A stretch of DNA of 64,000 bases, from NCBI GenBank assembly GCA_004298045.1, contig SCRM01000010.1:372001-436000 (forward strand), written 5' to 3'. This stretch comes from Rhodanobacter sp. Its GTDB lineage: Bacteria > Pseudomonadota > Gammaproteobacteria > Xanthomonadales > Rhodanobacteraceae. Shown piece by piece: positions 1 through 8,397 of the stretch. The number at the start of each line of letters is the position of its first letter. The first letter of the stretch is position 1. The notes beneath the pieces were generated by a model. The model ran no database searches and had not been told where the DNA came from. It worked only from the letters and a program-made list of their open reading frames with translations. Position numbers and translations under genes: made by a program.

Positions 1-129
1 CTCGGCTACGCCGAGCAAGGCGTCGCCACCGCAGTGAACGGCCGCTTTGTCCCGCGCCCGGAACGCGCCGCCGTGTGCCTGGCCCCACGCGACCGGGTGG
101 AAATCCTCGCCCCGATGCAGGGAGGCTGA
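1..129 (+). CDS. thiS: ThiS sulfur-carrier protein, 3' end only
   Basis: This is the C-terminal 42 residues of a small ubiquitin-like protein; the gene begins before the window. The frame ends in Gly-Gly just before the stop, which is the hallmark of ThiS, the protein whose C-terminal glycine is adenylylated and then thiocarboxylated to deliver sulfur for the thiazole ring of thiamine. The visible part also has the typical 'AVNG' segment and the hydrophobic '[11 protein letters not shown]' end. The stop lies one base before the thiG start, so the two are translationally linked. The identification rests on the Gly-Gly end and on the following thiG, thiE and thiF-like genes. Confidence 0.85.
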   Translation, partial: LGYAEQGVATAVNGRFVPRPERAAVCLAPRDRVEILAPMQGG

Positions 130-130
130 A

Positions 131-901
131 ATGCGCGTCTTCGACATGGAGATCCACTCCCGGCTGTGGCTGGGCAGCGCGCGCTACCCATCGCCGGCGG
201 TACTGGCCGCCGCCGTGCGTGCTGCCCGCTGCGACGTGGTGACGGTGTCGCTGCGCCGCGAGAATGCGGTGGCCGGGGCCGGTGCGCCGTTCCACGCGCT
301 GATCCGCGAACTGGGCGTCAACCTGCTGCCGAACACCGCCGGCTGCCACAGCGTGCGCGAGGCGGTGACCACCGCCCACATGGCACGCGAACTGTTCGGT
401 ACGCCTTGGATCAAGCTCGAAGTGATCGGCGAGGGCGAGTTGCTGCAGCCGGACGTGTTTGGCCTGGTGGAAGCCGCGCGTTTGTTGTGCGCGGAGGGCT
501 TCCAGGTGTTTCCCTACACCACGACCGACCTGGGCGTCGCCGAGCGCCTGCTGGCCGCCGGATGCGAGGTGCTGATGCCTTGGGCCGGGCCGATCGGCAG
601 CGGCCGCGGGCTCACCGATCCGTTCGCGCTGCGCGCCTTGCGGGCGCACTTTCCCGCGGCGACGCTGGTGGTCGACGCCGGCATCGGCCGCCCCTCGCAC
701 GCGGCCCAGGCCATGGAGCTGGGCTTCGATGCCGTGCTTGCCAATACCGCCGTCGCGTTGGCCGGCAACCCTGAAACCATGGCCGGGGCGTTCGCCGCCA
801 GCACCGCGGCCGGACGCGCGGGGTGGGAAGCCGGGCTGATGTCCGCCCGCGATTTTGCCGAGGCGTCCACGCCCGTGGTCGGGCAGGCGTGGCTCGCATG
901 A
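131..901 (+). CDS. thiG: thiazole synthase ThiG
   Basis: A 256-residue TIM-barrel enzyme that condenses deoxyxylulose phosphate, dehydroglycine and the ThiS thiocarboxylate to form the thiazole phosphate of thiamine. The family features seen are the 'LPNTAGC' motif near residues 66-72, Lys95 in 'WIKLEVIG' as the expected Schiff-base lysine, and the '[11 protein letters not shown]' and '[10 protein letters not shown]' phosphate-binding loops. A longer open frame runs upstream, but the ATG at 131 follows the thiS stop directly, sits after a GGAGG-like sequence inside the thiS end, and gives the usual family length. Its stop overlaps the thiE start by four bases (ATGA). Confidence 0.93.
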   Translation: MRVFDMEIHSRLWLGSARYPSPAVLAAAVRAARCDVVTVSLRRENAVAGAGAPFHALIRELGVNLLPNTAGCHSVREAVTTAHMARELFGTPWIKLEVIGEGELLQPDVFGLVEAARLLCAEGFQVFPYTTTDLGVAERLLAAGCEVLMPWAGPIGSGRGLTDPFALRALRAHFPAATLVVDAGIGRPSHAAQAMELGFDAVLANTAVALAGNPETMAGAFAASTAAGRAGWEAGLMSARDFAEASTPVVGQAWLA

Positions 902-1512
902 CGCGCCTGCTGCCGGACCGCTTCTACCCGGTAGTGGACAGCGCCGCATGGGTGCAGCGCCTCGCCGCACACGGCGTCCGCTTTGCGCAACTGCGGATCA
1001 AATCGGCAGACCCGGCATGGCTGCGCGCCGAAATCGCGGCCGCGCTTGTCGTGGCGGCGGCAGCGCGGCTGACGCTGGTGGTCAACGACCACTGGCGGCT
1101 CGCACTCGAACTCGGGGCGACCTGGGTGCACTTGGGTCAGGAGGATCTCCGGCACGCCGATCTGTCGGCCGTGCGCCACGCCGGCATGCACTTCGGGCTG
1201 AGCACGCACAGCGCGGACGAGCTGGACGCGGCGCTCGCGTGCGCACCCGACTACATCGCGCTCGGTCCGATCTATCCGACCCAACTCAAGGTGATGCCGT
1301 GGGCGCCCCACGGCACCGCGCGGCTGGCCACGTGGAAACGCCGCATCGGCACCCTGCCGCTGGTGGCCATTGGCGGCATCACCCTGGAACGCGCCGCCGG
1401 CTGCTTCGCCGCCGGTGCGGACGCGCTCGCAATGGTGGGCGATATCGTGCGCCACGCCACGCCCGATCCCCGCATCGAGGCGTGGCTGCGCGCCACCCGG
1501 GAGCCGACATGA
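898..1512 (+). CDS. thiE: thiamine-phosphate synthase ThiE (thiazole/pyrimidine joining)
   Basis: A 204-residue protein of the ThiE/TenI TIM-barrel family. ThiE joins hydroxymethylpyrimidine diphosphate to thiazole phosphate to give thiamine monophosphate. Visible motifs are 'VVNDHW' (pyrophosphate/metal loop), 'LGQEDL', '[12 protein letters not shown]', '[11 protein letters not shown]' and the phosphate-binding 'IGGI' near the end. The ATG at 898 overlaps the thiG stop, giving the normal length and removing 25 unrelated upstream residues. A TenI-like regulatory role cannot be excluded because some paralogues lack synthase activity, but its place between thiG and thiF favours ThiE. Confidence 0.88.
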   Translation: MTRLLPDRFYPVVDSAAWVQRLAAHGVRFAQLRIKSADPAWLRAEIAAALVVAAAARLTLVVNDHWRLALELGATWVHLGQEDLRHADLSAVRHAGMHFGLSTHSADELDAALACAPDYIALGPIYPTQLKVMPWAPHGTARLATWKRRIGTLPLVAIGGITLERAAGCFAAGADALAMVGDIVRHATPDPRIEAWLRATREPT

Positions 1513-2483
1513 ACGAGATACGCTACGCGCGGCAGACCGCCTTGCCCGGCATTGGGCCCGCGGGCCAGGCCCGGCTCGGCGCCGCGGCGGTGCTCGTCGT
1601 CGGCGCCGGCGGCATCGGCTGCCCGGCGCTTGCCTGCCTTGTCGGCGCCGGGGTCGGCCACTTGCTGATCGTCGATCCGGACCGCGTTTCGCTGGCCAAC
1701 CTGCATCGCCAATACCTCTATGCCCCCGGCGACGTTGGCCAACCCAAAGTGCAGGTCGCGCGCGCAGCGTTGCACCGTTTCAACCCGGAGGCCCGGATCT
1801 CAGCCATCGCCTCCACCCTGACGCCCACCAACGCGCCGGGGCTGGTCGCGCAGGCCACGCTGGTGCTCGACGCCAGCGACAACCGCGCGGTGACCTACAT
1901 GCTGGACGAAGCGGCGAGCCACTGCGGCAAGCCGCTGGTGGCGGCCGCAGCGCTTGGTTTCGATGGCTACGTCGGTTGCTACGGCGCCGACGCACCGGAT
2001 TACCGGACGATCTTTCCCGACATGCCGCATGCGGCGGGCAACTGCACGCGCAACGGGGTGCTCGGCAGCGTCACCGGCGTGATCGGCCACCTCGCCGCGC
2101 ACCTCGCGCTGCGCTGGCTGCTCGGCATGCATCCCTCGCCAGCCGGTGACCTGTTGCGCTTCGACGGCTGCCACGGCACGACCACCCGCACCGACTTCCG
2201 CACGGCGCCGCCGGCAACCGCACCCCCCTTGCGCTTCATTGCGCGCGAAGCCGTGCAACCGGAGGACTGCGTCATCGACCTGCGCAGCGTGGACGAGGCC
2301 CCGGCCCCCGCGTTCCCGCACGCACGGCGGCTCCTGCCCGCAGCCCTGCCAGCCGCCCTCAGTGCGCCGACCGGCGCGCGGATCGTGCTGTGCTGTCGGT
2401 CAGGCCTGCGGGCGTGGCATGCCGGGCGGCGGCTGCAGCACGCGGGGTTTCCGCACGTCGCGCTGCTCGCGCTCGGCCCGTGA
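1509..2483 (+). CDS. thiF: ThiF/MoeB-type adenylyltransferase with C-terminal rhodanese domain
   Basis: A 324-residue E1-like enzyme expected to adenylylate the ThiS C-terminus. The N-terminal Rossmann core has 'GAGGIG' at residues 32-37, then 'VDPDRV' and 'DASDN'; 'NCTRNGVLG' corresponds to the conserved cysteine region of the family. The last 60-70 residues form a short rhodanese-like domain with 'CCRSG' at about residue 295, a possible persulfide-carrying cysteine, so sulfur activation and delivery may be combined in one chain as in MoeB-rhodanese fusions. Only part of the usual zinc-binding cysteine set is visible. The ATG overlaps the thiE stop by four bases. MoeB or HesA would be alternatives without the thi context. 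Confidence 0.85.
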   Translation: MNEIRYARQTALPGIGPAGQARLGAAAVLVVGAGGIGCPALACLVGAGVGHLLIVDPDRVSLANLHRQYLYAPGDVGQPKVQVARAALHRFNPEARISAIASTLTPTNAPGLVAQATLVLDASDNRAVTYMLDEAASHCGKPLVAAAALGFDGYVGCYGADAPDYRTIFPDMPHAAGNCTRNGVLGSVTGVIGHLAAHLALRWLLGMHPSPAGDLLRFDGCHGTTTRTDFRTAPPATAPPLRFIAREAVQPEDCVIDLRSVDEAPAPAFPHARRLLPAALPAALSAPTGARIVLCCRSGLRAWHAGRRLQHAGFPHVALLALGP

Positions 2484-2492
2484 GCGCTCCGC

Positions 2493-3194
2493 TCAGGCGG
2501 TCGCCAACGCGGCGCGCGGCGGCAGCGACCAGTCGATCGGCGGCTGGCCGTGCGCTTCGAGGTAGCGGTTGGCGGCGGAGAAGTGGCCGCAACCGATGAA
2601 GCCGCGGTGGGCGGAAAGCGGCGAGGGGTGCACGCTTTTCAGCACGCAATGGCGGGTGGTGTCGATCAATTGCCCCTTGCGCTGCGCGTAGCTGCCCCAG
2701 AGCAGGAACACCAGGCCCTCGCGCTCGCGATTGAGTGCGTCGATGGCGGCGTCGGTGAAGCCTTCCCAACCCTTGCCTTGATGCGACGCGGCATGCCCGC
2801 GCTCGACGGTGAGCACGCTGTTGAGCAGCAGCACGCCGCGGTCAGCCCACGGCGTCAAGCAGCCGTGTCCGGGTGGCGCAATGCCGAGATCGCGCTGGAT
2901 CTCGTGGAAGATATTGATCAGCGATGGCGGCACCGGCACGCCGGGGCGCACGGAAAAGCACAGGCCATGCGCCTGTCCGGGGCCGTGGTAGGGATCCTGG
3001 CCGAGGATCACCACCCGCACGGCATCGAACGGCGTGTGCGCAAAGGCAGCGAATATCTCGTGACCGGGCGGGTAGATCACCTTGCCCGCCTGTTTCTCGG
3101 CGCGCAGGAAAGCGGCCAGCGCGCGCATTTCCGGGCGCTCGAAATAGCCGCCCAAACGCGCCTTCCACGAAGCTTCGAGCCGCAATTCGCTCAT
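2493..3194 (-). CDS. ung: uracil-DNA glycosylase, family 1
   Basis: A 233-residue base-excision repair enzyme that removes uracil from DNA. It carries the family-1 motifs in order: 'GQDPYHG' at residues 65-71 with the water-activating Asp67, 'LLLNSVLTV' near 122-130, 'LLWGSYAQ' near 164-171, and the minor-groove loop 'HPSPLS' at 189-194 with the catalytic histidine. The start was set at the ATG at 3194 ('[10 protein letters not shown]'), which overlaps the end of the response-regulator gene upstream by four bases; a longer frame reads into that gene. It is convergent with the thi operon, with only nine bases between the stops. Confidence 0.96.
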   Translation of the reverse strand: MSELRLEASWKARLGGYFERPEMRALAAFLRAEKQAGKVIYPPGHEIFAAFAHTPFDAVRVVILGQDPYHGPGQAHGLCFSVRPGVPVPPSLINIFHEIQRDLGIAPPGHGCLTPWADRGVLLLNSVLTVERGHAASHQGKGWEGFTDAAIDALNREREGLVFLLWGSYAQRKGQLIDTTRHCVLKSVHPSPLSAHRGFIGCGHFSAANRYLEAHGQPPIDWSLPPRAALATA

Positions 3195-4033
3195 GCGTCG
3201 ACGCTGCGTGTACGCAGGTGCCGGGCAACGCGCAACTGGAACAGCAGTTTGGTGACCAGCAGTTTTTCGTCGACCGGCTTCTCGACCAGATCGTTGGCGC
3301 CGGCCTTGATCAAGGCCGCCTGGTTGTCCGGGTTTTCGTCGCCGGTCATCACCAGGATCGGCAGCTTGCCCTTGCCGTAGCCGAAGAACTTGCGCACGCA
3401 TTCCACTAGGTCGCCACCGGTCAACTCGCCTTTCAGGCTGACGTCGGTGAGCACCACGTCAGCACCGACCTCACCGCGCGCCTTTGCCGTCTCCAGGTGT
3501 GCCAGCGCATCTTCGACGCTCACCACGTGGTGCACGGTGAGACCGTATTTTTCCAGCATGCGGCGCGTTGCCAGTGCCACCACGCGACTGTCCTCGACGT
3601 ACAGCACCGTGCCTTCCGCCGTGGCTTCCGGCAGTACGTAGCCGCGAATGAATGCGGCCAGCGCCTGAAAGCCGAGCGACTTGTCGAAGTAATCGGTGAC
3701 GTCGTCGCCCAGCGTGCGCTTGGACAGTCGGGCGTCGACGTCGCCGGAGACGACGACGATCGGCACATAGGTCTGCGGCGCGGATTCGCGCACGAAGTGC
3801 GCCAGCTCCAGGCCATCCATGTCGGGCAGGCGCAGCGCAACAGTGATGAAATCGAACACGCCGTCGGCCAGCAGCCGCTGCGCCTCGTTGCCGGTGCCGC
3901 AGCCAACGATTTCCACGTTCGGCACGTCGGCCTTGAGCACGCGGGCAATCAACTGGCGCACCACCTTGGAACCGTCAACCATCAGCACGCGCGGCGCAGT
4001 GCTGACCAACCGTTTACTGATGCTCGCCGTCAT
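3191..4033 (-). CDS. response regulator with two receiver domains and no output domain
   Basis: A 280-residue protein made of two receiver (REC) domains only. REC2 (about residues 141-270) is canonical: acidic pair 'VED' at 146-148, phospho-acceptor Asp197 in 'VLTDVSLKG', Thr230, and Lys252-Pro in 'LVEKP'. REC1 (about 14-135) is degenerate: the position of the phospho-acceptor is Ala66 in '[10 protein letters not shown]' and the acidic pair is reduced to 'VDG', although Lys118 remains. REC1 may therefore be a non-phosphorylated dimerisation or docking module. No DNA-binding, GGDEF or methylesterase domain follows. It overlaps ung by four bases and lies 19 bases after ftsX, so it may be co-transcribed with ftsEX; the pathway is unknown. 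Confidence 0.85.
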   Translation of the reverse strand: MTASISKRLVSTAPRVLMVDGSKVVRQLIARVLKADVPNVEIVGCGTGNEAQRLLADGVFDFITVALRLPDMDGLELAHFVRESAPQTYVPIVVVSGDVDARLSKRTLGDDVTDYFDKSLGFQALAAFIRGYVLPEATAEGTVLYVEDSRVVALATRRMLEKYGLTVHHVVSVEDALAHLETAKARGEVGADVVLTDVSLKGELTGGDLVECVRKFFGYGKGKLPILVMTGDENPDNQAALIKAGANDLVEKPVDEKLLVTKLLFQLRVARHLRTRSVDA

Positions 4034-4052
4034 GCCCTTGCCCCTGCCGCAT

Positions 4053-5024
4053 TCACGCCGCTCGCCGCAATTGCCACGCACTGACCAGCCGCGCGCCCAG
4101 CCAACCCAGCACCGCGGCGGCCAGCGGCACCGCCACCAATAGCCACGGCGGCAGGCCGCCAAGTTGCAGTTTGCCGGCGTAGGCCGCGTTCAAGCGGGTT
4201 ATCGGCGCCGCCAGCGAGAACTCGATGGCGAGCGCGAGCAGCACCGCCAGCACGCCACTGAACAGCCCATACCAGATGCCGGCGTACAGGTAGGGCCGGC
4301 GCACGAAAGCGCCACTGGCACCCACCAGCACCAGCACCGAAATCTCTTCGCTGCGGCTGGCGATGTCCATCCGCACGGTATTGCCGACCACCAGCAGCGC
4401 GGCCAGCGCCAACAGCGCTGCCAGCACCAGCACGATGCGGTTGCCGACGCCCAGCATGGCGTCCATCCGCGCCCGCCATTGCCCGCTGTCCTGCACCAGT
4501 GCCACGCTGCGCAGGTCGCGCAAGTCCGCGCTCATGCGCGCCACGCCCGGCGCATCGAGATCGGCCCGCGGGGCGATCACCAGCACGTAGGGCAGCGGGT
4601 TCGCGTCCAGCGCATCGAGGGCGCCGGAAAAACCCTGCAGCTTCGCCAGCTCGTCCAACCCCTGTTGCGGGCTCTTGACCGTCACCGTGGCCACATCGCT
4701 GCGCCCACGCAACTGTGTGGCCAGCAACTGCGCCTGCTGCGCGACCTGGTCGTTCTGCAAAAACACGTTGATGGTCTGGTCCTGGCCGAGCGCGCGTCCG
4801 AGTTGCTGCACGTTGCCCAGCAACAGATAGAACGCCAGCGGCAGCGCGAGCGCGAGCCCCATCACCGCCACCGTGAGCAGCGTGCCGAACGGGCGCTGGG
4901 CGAGCCGCTTGAGACTCGACCCCGCGCTCCAGCCGTGGTGCTCGCGCCAGCTGGCAAAGCGACTGGTCGGCGCCGTGCGCTTGCGCGACGCGGTCATTGG
5001 CACCGTTTCGACCGGCACGTTCAC
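4053..5024 (-). CDS. ftsX: cell-division protein FtsX
   Basis: A 323-residue permease-like protein with one membrane helix near residues 45-67, a periplasmic domain of about 100 residues, then three C-terminal helices (about 185-210, 230-255 and 285-310), the standard FtsX layout. It pairs with FtsE to control septal peptidoglycan hydrolysis from the inner membrane, in gammaproteobacteria through EnvC; an envC gene is found in this window at 58826. The N-terminal 40 residues are a basic cytoplasmic tail. The start overlaps the ftsE stop by four bases. Confidence 0.95.
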   Translation of the reverse strand: MNVPVETVPMTASRKRTAPTSRFASWREHHGWSAGSSLKRLAQRPFGTLLTVAVMGLALALPLAFYLLLGNVQQLGRALGQDQTINVFLQNDQVAQQAQLLATQLRGRSDVATVTVKSPQQGLDELAKLQGFSGALDALDANPLPYVLVIAPRADLDAPGVARMSADLRDLRSVALVQDSGQWRARMDAMLGVGNRIVLVLAALLALAALLVVGNTVRMDIASRSEEISVLVLVGASGAFVRRPYLYAGIWYGLFSGVLAVLLALAIEFSLAAPITRLNAAYAGKLQLGGLPPWLLVAVPLAAAVLGWLGARLVSAWQLRRAA

Positions 5025-5698
5025 AGCACCTCCTCGGCGGCAAGGTCGGCCACCAGCCGCCCCTGGTGCAGCACCACCACGCGCTTTTTCATCTGCTTGA
5101 TGAGGCGCAAATCGTGACTGGCCACCAGCACGGTGGTGCCGGTGGTCTGGAACTCGGCGAACAAACCCATGATTTCCAGCGCCAGTTGCGGATCGAGGTT
5201 GCCGGTCGGCTCGTCGGCGATCAGCAACGGTGGATGGCCGACGATGGCACGCGCGATGCCCACGCGCTGCTGTTCGCCGGTCGACAGCGTGGCCGGCAGC
5301 TGGCGCTCGTAATGCAACAAGCCGACGCGGTCGAGCGCGGCACGCACCAGCCGTGCGCGGTCGGCGCGGCCGATGCCGACAATCGTCAGCGGCAGTTCAA
5401 CGTTGGCGAACACGCTGCGATCCATCAGCAGGCGATGGTCCTGGAACACCATGCCGATGCGCCGGCGCAGCTTGGCGATGCCGCGGCCGCGCACCTTGGC
5501 CAGGTTCTGTCCGTCGACGGTGATCGTGCCGTGGCTCGGCCGCTCGATCACCGCAAGGAGTTTGAGCAGCGTGCTTTTGCCGGCACCGGAGTGTCCGGTG
5601 ACGAACGCCATCTCGCCATCGGGCACGTCGAAGGAAAGCTGCAAGAGCGCGTCATGCCCGCCCTCGTAACGCTTGCTTACCGCGTCGAACTGGATCAC
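5021..5698 (-). CDS. ftsE: cell-division ATP-binding protein FtsE
   Basis: A 225-residue ABC ATPase. Walker A 'GHSGAGKS' is at residues 35-42, the Q-loop 'VFQDHRLL' near 84-91, the signature as 'LSTGEQQ' at 138-144 (FtsE proteins typically have LSxGEQQ), and Walker B 'ADEPTGNLD' at 161-169. The start was placed at GTG 5698 ('[11 protein letters not shown]') because it matches the usual FtsE N-terminus and has a GGGG-type ribosome site eight bases upstream; a TTG at 5716 would add six residues without family support. With FtsX it forms the FtsEX complex at the division septum. Confidence 0.95.
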   Translation of the reverse strand: MIQFDAVSKRYEGGHDALLQLSFDVPDGEMAFVTGHSGAGKSTLLKLLAVIERPSHGTITVDGQNLAKVRGRGIAKLRRRIGMVFQDHRLLMDRSVFANVELPLTIVGIGRADRARLVRAALDRVGLLHYERQLPATLSTGEQQRVGIARAIVGHPPLLIADEPTGNLDPQLALEIMGLFAEFQTTGTTVLVASHDLRLIKQMKKRVVVLHQGRLVADLAAEEVL

Positions 5699-5762
5699 CG
5701 CGCATCCCCGCCGCAACTGGCCGCAACCGCAGCAAGGATAAGGGATGCGCGGTGCACCGCGC

Positions 5763-7496
5763 TCAGTGGCGGGTAAACAGCGCCGTCAGGCGCCGGAACA
5801 GGCCCGGCTTCTTCGGCCGTGCGTGCTCGCCGGCCACTGCCGCAACCTGGCGCGAGGGCCGGCTCACTGCCGCAGCCGATGCGGCGACCGGCGTGGTGGG
5901 AATCGGTTCGCGCGGCGGGCGATGTTCCGTGCGCGCGGCGCGACCACTGTGGTCGATGGCGCGCGGCACGGCGGCGCCCGCTGCCGCCACCTCGCCGCCT
6001 TCGCGTCGACGACCGCGACCGCCACGGTGACGGCGGCGCTTGGGCTCGCCGCTGGCGCCCGGCGCCGTTGCGGGTGACTGCGCCTGCGTCGCCGGTGCCG
6101 CTGCCGCTGGCATCGGTGCCGCCGCCGGCTCGGCGCCGGCCCGAGGCGGACGCGCGCCACGCGGACGCTCACCATGTCCGGCGTGCTCGCCGCCATCGCG
6201 GTGTGAACGGCGGCCGCGACTGTCCTTGCGCTCGTCATGCCGCGCTTCGACGCGATCGCCAAACGCCTCGCTGTCGGCAGCCACGTTCTTGACGTACTCC
6301 GGGTCCAGCGCCTTGGGCTTGGGCATCACCAGCAGCTCGGGTTCGAGCTGCGCCACCGGAATGGTCTGGCCGATATAGGCCTCGATGTCCGGCAGGCTCA
6401 TGGCGTACAGGTCGCAGGCGAAGCTGATCGCGTCGCCCTCTTCGCCCAGCCGCGCGGTGCGGCCGATGCGGTGCACGTAGTCCTCGGCATCCTGCGGCAG
6501 GTCGTAGTTGAACACGTGGGTGACGTGCGGAATGTGCAACCCGCGCGCGGCGACGTCGGTGGCCACCAGGTAGTCGAGCTGGCCATCCTCGAAACGCTGC
6601 AAAAGCTTTTGCCGCTTGAGCTGCGGCACGTCGCCCGAAATCGCGCCGACCCGGCAGCCGTGGCGCTTCACCCGCTCGGTGACGCGCTCGGCGGCGGCGC
6701 GGGTGTTGACGAAAATGATCGCGCGCTTGGGCTGATGCTTGTCGATCAGATTCAAGAGCAGCGGCATTTTTTCTTCCTTCGCCGGGAAATACACCACCTG
6801 GCGCACCTTGTCGGCGGTCACGTGGTCGCTTTCGGCGACGATCTTCTGCGCGTCATGCATGTGCTCGTAGGCCAGCTCCAGCACGCGCAGCGACAGCGTG
6901 GCGGAGAACAGCAGCACCTGGCGCTGCTCGCGCGCCGGCAGGCGGTGGAAGATGTAGCGCACGTCCTTGATGAAGCCGAGGTCGAACATGCGGTCGGCTT
7001 CGTCGACCACCATCACCTCGACGCTGTTCAGGCCGAACACGCCCTGTTTGTAGTAGTCGAGCAGGCGCCCCGGCGTGGCGATGACGATGTCGCAGCCGTC
7101 CTTGAGCTGCTGGCGCTGCTTGTCGTAATCGACGCCGCCGTAGATCAGCGCCAGGCGCAGGCCGGTGTGCGCCGCAAGCGCCTGCGCATCCTTGTCGATC
7201 TGGATCGCCAGCTCGCGGGTGGGAGCGATCACCAGCGCGCGCGGGTCGCTGTCCTTGCGCTCGGCATTCGCCGAGTTGGTCAGCAGGTGGTTCATCAGCG
7301 CGACCAGGAATGCGCAGGTCTTGCCGGTGCCGGTCTGCGCTTGACCTGCGACATCGCGGCCGGAGAGCGCCACCGGCAAAGTCAGTTTCTGGATCGGGGT
7401 GCAGCGGGTGAACCCGGCCGCGTCGAGGCCTTGTTGCAGCAGCGGGTGCAGGTTGAAGCTGGAAAAGAGGGTATCGGTGAGTACGGTTTGCGACAT
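5763..7496 (-). CDS. rhlB: ATP-dependent RNA helicase RhlB (DEAD-box)
   Basis: A 577-residue DEAD-box helicase of the RNA-degradosome type. Motifs are in order: Q-motif region 'FTRCTPIQ' (residues 29-36), 'AQTGTGKT' (53-60), 'PTREL' (92-96), 'DEAD' (165-168), 'SAT' (198-200) and 'HRIGRTAR' (342-349). From about residue 425 it continues as a long, low-complexity Arg/Ala/Pro/Gly-rich tail, making it about 150 residues longer than E. coli RhlB; such basic tails commonly bind RNA or partners. The start is ATG 7496 ('[11 protein letters not shown]'); further upstream codons give no homologous sequence. It diverges from trxA and rho, an order also known in enterobacteria. Confidence 0.93.
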   Translation of the reverse strand: MSQTVLTDTLFSSFNLHPLLQQGLDAAGFTRCTPIQKLTLPVALSGRDVAGQAQTGTGKTCAFLVALMNHLLTNSANAERKDSDPRALVIAPTRELAIQIDKDAQALAAHTGLRLALIYGGVDYDKQRQQLKDGCDIVIATPGRLLDYYKQGVFGLNSVEVMVVDEADRMFDLGFIKDVRYIFHRLPAREQRQVLLFSATLSLRVLELAYEHMHDAQKIVAESDHVTADKVRQVVYFPAKEEKMPLLLNLIDKHQPKRAIIFVNTRAAAERVTERVKRHGCRVGAISGDVPQLKRQKLLQRFEDGQLDYLVATDVAARGLHIPHVTHVFNYDLPQDAEDYVHRIGRTARLGEEGDAISFACDLYAMSLPDIEAYIGQTIPVAQLEPELLVMPKPKALDPEYVKNVAADSEAFGDRVEARHDERKDSRGRRSHRDGGEHAGHGERPRGARPPRAGAEPAAAPMPAAAAPATQAQSPATAPGASGEPKRRRHRGGRGRRREGGEVAAAGAAVPRAIDHSGRAARTEHRPPREPIPTTPVAASAAAVSRPSRQVAAVAGEHARPKKPGLFRRLTALFTRH

Positions 7497-7911
7497 GAAA
7501 GCGGACAGCCCATGGCTAGCGGGCACGGAACCAAGGCCGGCCCGGCTCCGCGCGACCAGGGTGGGGCGGAGCAAGTGGGGGAGGCGCGTGGCGACGGCGC
7601 GGTTGCGGCGCGGCAAGCCGCAAGTGCAACCGCGGAGCCGCGCAGGGCACCGGTGGACAGCAACGCCACCATCGGCTCCGCTGGCATAGGCGAGGCCACT
7701 GCAGCAGTGGCCTCGCCTATGTCAACGGAACCCGTCGTGGCTGCCCTTGAATCGCTTGAATCGCGCCCCGAGTTACAGTGCAATGATGGCGACGGCCTTG
7801 ACGGCCACGCCCCTTTCCCGGTTCGACCCGCGCTTCTTGGGCGACCCAGTGTAGCCGATGCCGGCTGCGCGGTTGTCAAACCTTCCATCCGCCTGCGTTT
7901 CGGAGATTCCG
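7497..7911. other. divergent intergenic region rhlB-trxA (415 bases)
   Basis: No convincing gene is visible here; the open frames on both strands have no start with a ribosome site and low-complexity translations. The stretch holds the promoters of rhlB (leftward) and trxA (rightward), a 37-base near-perfect palindrome described separately, and a tandem pair of CTTGAATCG nonamers at 7746-7763 upstream of trxA. A GGAG sequence at 7901-7904 serves the trxA GTG start. Confidence 0.6.
7665..7741. repeat. large inverted repeat, 18-base perfect arms inside a 77-base imperfect palindrome
   Basis: Bases 7685-7702 and 7704-7721 are exact reverse complements (left arm begins CATAGGCGAGG) with a single A between them. 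The flanks 7665-7684 and 7722-7741 are also related as inverted copies, matching at about 15 of 20 positions. The whole could fold as a long hairpin or cruciform. It does not resemble a rho-independent terminator because no T-run follows. It may be a small palindromic mobile unit, a protein-binding site or a structured 5' leader of rhlB or trxA. Confidence 0.8.
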
Positions 7912-8238
7912 GTGAGCGAACTCATTACCCATGCCAGCGACGATACTTTTGAGCAGGAAGTGCTGAAATCCGACACTCCGGTGCTGCTCGACTTCTGGGC
8001 CGAGTGGTGCGGCCCGTGCAAGGCCATTGCTCCGGTGCTCGAAGAGCTGGCCAAGGATTACCAGGGCAAGCTGCGCGTGGTGAAGATCGACATCGACGCC
8101 AACCAGAAGACCCCGCGCAACTACAACGTGCGCGGCATCCCCACCCTGATGGTGTTCAAGGGCGGCAAGGTCGAGGCCACCCAGATCGGCGCCGTCGGCA
8201 AGAGCCAGCTCGCGCAAATGATCGACAAGGCCATCTGA
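7912..8238 (+). CDS. trxA: thioredoxin 1
   Basis: A 108-residue cytoplasmic disulfide reductase of the classical thioredoxin fold. The active site 'WCGPC' is at residues 32-36, the buried aspartate at 'LLDFWAEW', and the cis-proline loop is 'GIPTLMVF'. The length matches E. coli Trx1. The start is GTG 7912 ('VSELITHASDD'), supported by GGAG eight bases upstream and by similarity to the known N-terminus; the longer frame from 7858 is not supported. It is followed by its own hairpin terminator and by rho. Confidence 0.96.
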   Translation: MSELITHASDDTFEQEVLKSDTPVLLDFWAEWCGPCKAIAPVLEELAKDYQGKLRVVKIDIDANQKTPRNYNVRGIPTLMVFKGGKVEATQIGAVGKSQLAQMIDKAI

Positions 8239-8250
8239 GCCCGGTTTCAT

Positions 8251-8283
8251 CCCGCTGCGCGCTTTACGACAGCGCGCGGCGGG
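8251..8283 (+). terminator. hairpin after trxA
   Basis: A 12-base-pair stem (8251-8262 with 8272-8283, one G-U pair) with the nine-base loop TTTACGACA lies 13 bases after the trxA stop. There is no clear T-run, so it may act as a transcript-end stabiliser or a weak terminator between trxA and rho. A smaller hairpin, GCGCC-CTTCT-GGCGC, lies further along in the rho leader. Confidence 0.55.
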
Positions 8284-8397
8284 TGCTAGATTCTTCGCGT
8301 CCGTCGGGGTCTTCCTGGCCCCCATGCGCCCTTCTGGCGCGGCGCACACCCTTCCTACCCTCCGTAATTTTTCAACGGCGCCCCGCGAGGATTGCCC

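Noticed and set aside
1-128. TPP riboswitch near the thiamine genes
   Set aside because: The window starts inside thiS; any riboswitch would be upstream and cannot be seen.
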